From positions 1 through 7,963 of the forward strand of contig JBCCFD010000383.1 of the NCBI GenBank assembly GCA_039029915.1: a stretch of DNA of 7,963 nt, read 5' to 3'. The notes under the pieces are model-generated. The model was not told where the DNA came from. It did no database searches and saw nothing but the letters and a program-made list of their open reading frames with translations. Positions 6,573 through 7,963 of this stretch are shown one piece after another (the stretch's first letter is position 1; the number at the start of each line of letters is the position of its first letter). This stretch comes from QQUD01 sp039029915. GTDB lineage: Bacteria; Chloroflexota; Anaerolineae; Promineifilales; Promineifilaceae. A program made the position numbers and the translations under genes.

Positions 6573-6582
6573 CTACTAGACT

Positions 6583-7521
6583 TTATAAGTTAGCAATTTG
6601 GGTCAACATATCTTTCATATAGAGTTCAAGATTAGCAGCTAATGTTCCAATATTGAATTTTTGCTCATTTACTTTTCCTGTATGGACCAATTTGCTTCTA
6701 GCATCATAACATTTCTTTATGAACTTGGCGGACGACAAGCCATCATAAGTGGAATCCGGTAAATAATGATTTGCCATTTTCCTAAGACTAAGTGAGATAG
6801 AGTCCTTATAAAGCCATTTCAATGTACCAATTATTGAGTTTTTTTCTGCTTCATTGATAAGAGAATCATTAGTTGTCTTTATCAATTGATTGACAAGAGC
6901 TATTGCATCACTTGAACGGCTATCTGGGGTAAGGATAGATTCTGCTGCGAGAATTAGAGTCAAAAATCTTGCACGAGGCGAAGATTCAAAAAATGATCCG
7001 GCCATCAGTTCCATTGCAAGCTTTATTTGAGAATTTATATGAATATCTTTATATAAAATGCGACAAACCTCCTCAGTAAAAGAGGTGCCATCTTTTGCAT
7101 TGATCAAACCTGTAGCTGAAATAGAAATTGCCGAAGTAGGAGACTCTTCCGAGTAGGCCATAAGGCCATGTACATCATCAATTAATTTCACCCCTTGATC
7201 TTTAAACAGATTTTCCTTAATTTGGTTTGAAAAAGAGCCGCTTGATTTGTCTTTTCCAATATCAACCCCCACTCTAAAAATTGTACCATAACACAATACG
7301 GCTTCCTTTAGCTTGGTTCCATATGCAAGAGCTTCTGTTTCTGATGAATAACCACCAGATAATATAACAAATTTAGTCGCTTTACTGATTGAATCAGCGG
7401 CAAGACAGTGCAAGGTGGCATCGTGGCCATTAGGTAGTAAAAATTTCAGGTCTTTTTCTTGTCCACGAATTAATCCAGCGTGAGCTATGTGAAATCGGAA
7501 TCTAAATTTAAATGTTGCCAT
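6583..7521 (-). CDS. Protein with C-terminal HEPN-like region; candidate defence or toxin gene
   Basis: A 312-residue protein that I cannot name. The C-terminal half (about 180-300) looks like a HEPN domain of the ApeA-like kind: helix-rich, starting SPRARFLTLILAAESIL, and ending with KKCYDARSKLVHTG. That last segment contains Arg275 and His280 spaced as in the R-x(4-6)-H motif that forms the RNase active site in many HEPN proteins. The N-terminal half (about 1-165) has mixed strands and helices and no motif I recognise; it may sense a trigger or bind a partner. There are no membrane segments. HEPN RNases often act in abortive infection or toxin systems. The gene is visibly richer in A+T than the kinase or oxidase, lacks the ACGGCCGT motif, and has only a weak ribosome-binding site (TGGA about 8 bp before ATG). 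These point to an acquired gene. No partner gene is adjacent. Confidence 0.7.
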   Translation of the reverse strand: MATFKFRFRFHIAHAGLIRGQEKDLKFLLPNGHDATLHCLAADSISKATKFVILSGGYSSETEALAYGTKLKEAVLCYGTIFRVGVDIGKDKSSGSFSNQIKENLFKDQGVKLIDDVHGLMAYSEESPTSAISISATGLINAKDGTSFTEEVCRILYKDIHINSQIKLAMELMAGSFFESSPRARFLTLILAAESILTPDSRSSDAIALVNQLIKTTNDSLINEAEKNSIIGTLKWLYKDSISLSLRKMANHYLPDSTYDGLSSAKFIKKCYDARSKLVHTGKVNEQKFNIGTLAANLELYMKDMLTQIANL

Positions 7522-7750
7522 TTTGTAAATCCATTTCTAACTGGTTAAATTGAACATTGGAAATAAACTTGTATAACTCAAAAAAATAGTAGGAGAGAAA
7601 TCCTAAGTGGTTATTAGTATAGAAAAAAAAATTATATTGAGTCAAAATTTTTACTGAAAAAACGGCCGTTCCTTCCTCCTCATCCCCCAAAAATCCTGCT
7701 AAACTACCCTAATTACTCAATTACCTAATGACCTGTCTCTTGGAGGAGCG
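7522..7750. promoter_or_regulatory. Divergent intergenic region before the FAD-linked oxidase
   Basis: This region must hold the promoters of the HEPN gene (left) and the oxidase (right). The left part is very A+T-rich. At 7661-7670 lies the perfect palindrome AACGGCCGTT. TGCTAAACT (7697-7705) could be an extended -10 box for the oxidase, without a good -35. AATTAC is repeated at 7711-7716 and 7719-7724. A 60-codon minus-strand frame through here overlaps the HEPN start and is probably chance. Confidence 0.4.
7661..7670. repeat. Intergenic AACGGCCGTT palindrome
   Basis: A perfect 10-bp copy of the dispersed motif, about 80 bp upstream of the oxidase start. It is one of two exact intergenic copies in the window. 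Confidence 0.8.
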
Positions 7751-7963
7751 ATGACTCCACCCATCACCGACTTTTTGCACGAACTCGATCAGCAAACAGC
7801 AGGCGACCTGCGTACCGACCAGGTCAATCGCATTTTGTACAGCACCGATGCCAGCCTGTATCAAGTGATGCCGTATGGCGTTTTGCTGCCGCGGACGATG
7901 GAAGACGTGCAGGCGGCGGTGGAACTGGCGGCCAAATACAAGGTGCCGATATTGCCTCGGGCA
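7751..7963 (+). CDS. FAD-linked oxidase of the GlcD/D-lactate dehydrogenase type, N-terminal part
   Basis: The frame is open to the end of the window and gives the first 71 residues. The start is well supported by GGAGG at 7742-7746, four bases before the ATG. The sequence YSTDASLYQVMPYGVLLPRTM, followed by a helix VQAAVELAAKYKVPILPRA, is the usual opening of the FAD-binding type 4 (PCMH-type) domain; the glycine-rich FAD loop should come just beyond the window edge. Enzymes of this kind oxidise 2-hydroxy acids such as D-lactate or glycolate. Those with this exact opening are often large fusions with a C-terminal Fe-S domain, but that part is not visible here. Base composition is G+C-richer than the HEPN gene, as expected for a core gene. 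Confidence 0.9.
   Translation, partial: MTPPITDFLHELDQQTAGDLRTDQVNRILYSTDASLYQVMPYGVLLPRTMEDVQAAVELAAKYKVPILPRA

Larger units (their letters stand above)
5811..6582. other. Gene-poor region of about 770 bp
   Basis: No frame here looks like a conserved gene. The stretch holds the promoter area of the metallophosphoesterase on its left, an 18-bp palindrome (5911-5928), a small hairpin TGGTA-TGT-TACCA (6049-6061), a plus-strand terminator-like hairpin (6097-6128), a weak 52-codon frame (6236-6394) with possible remnant sequence after it, and a 7-bp inverted repeat (6536-6542/6566-6572) near the end of the HEPN gene. The short frames on the minus strand look like chance. Confidence 0.6.
463..7669. 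repeat. Dispersed ACGGCCGT motif family (8 exact copies)
   Basis: Exact copies begin at 463, 1106, 1247, 1877, 5423, 5733, 5918 and 7662; near copies lie at 2069 (ACGGCCAT) and 6402 (one changed base). Flanks tend to extend the palindrome with A on the left and T on the right. Six copies lie in the kinase and phosphoesterase genes, two between genes. Confidence 0.85.

Noticed and set aside
7508..7690. 60-codon minus-strand frame overlapping the start of the HEPN gene
   Set aside because: Phe/Tyr/Asn-rich low-complexity product from A+T-rich DNA, with no ribosome-binding site; it could only be a leader peptide, with no support.
1..7963. CRISPR array, tRNA or insertion-sequence ends
   Set aside because: No regularly spaced repeats, cloverleaf sequence, transposase frame or terminal inverted repeats with target duplications were seen on either strand.

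Overview
This is a bacterial chromosomal fragment of about 8 kb with mixed gene orientations. Nothing in it fixes the taxon. The two-component pair, the Shine-Dalgarno-led genes and the FAD-linked oxidase with a YSTDASLYQ start would fit a Chloroflexota (Anaerolineae-type) or similar free-living environmental bacterium, but this is a weak inference. There is no tRNA, rRNA, CRISPR array or intact insertion sequence.

Layout. 1-2125 (+): the C-terminal part of an OmpR/PhoB-type response regulator, overlapping by 11 bp a complete membrane histidine kinase whose outside sensor loop carries 13 consecutive Pro-(Glu)-x triplets. 2218-3063 (-): a SpoU/TrmH-family RNA 2'-O-methyltransferase, convergent with the kinase. 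3337-3798 (+): a stand-alone GyrI-like ligand-binding domain protein, divergent from the methyltransferase across a repeat-bearing promoter region. 3859-5810 (-): read in transcription order, a calcineurin-like metallophosphoesterase, a DUF6265-type lipocalin-like protein 25 bp after it, and, after a 133-bp A+T-rich gap, a BrnT-type toxin with no recognisable BrnA antitoxin. 5811-6582: about 770 bp with no convincing gene, holding a perfect 18-bp palindrome, a plus-strand terminator-like hairpin and a possible gene remnant. 6583-7521 (-): an A+T-rich gene for a protein with a C-terminal HEPN-like region (RSKLVH). 7751-end (+): the start of a FAD-linked oxidase of the GlcD/D-lactate dehydrogenase type.

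Functional reading. The regulator and kinase form one phosphorelay. The phosphoesterase and DUF6265 gene look co-transcribed. The BrnT and HEPN genes are the accessory, possibly defence-related part. No single pathway joins the window.

The signal that no gene explains is the palindrome ACGGCCGT. It occurs exactly eight times (about 0.1 expected by chance at even base composition), in coding DNA in all three reading frames and between genes, and it is absent from the methyltransferase-to-DUF6265 stretch and from the HEPN gene. This pattern resembles a genome-wide DNA-level motif comparable in kind to HIP1 of cyanobacteria.
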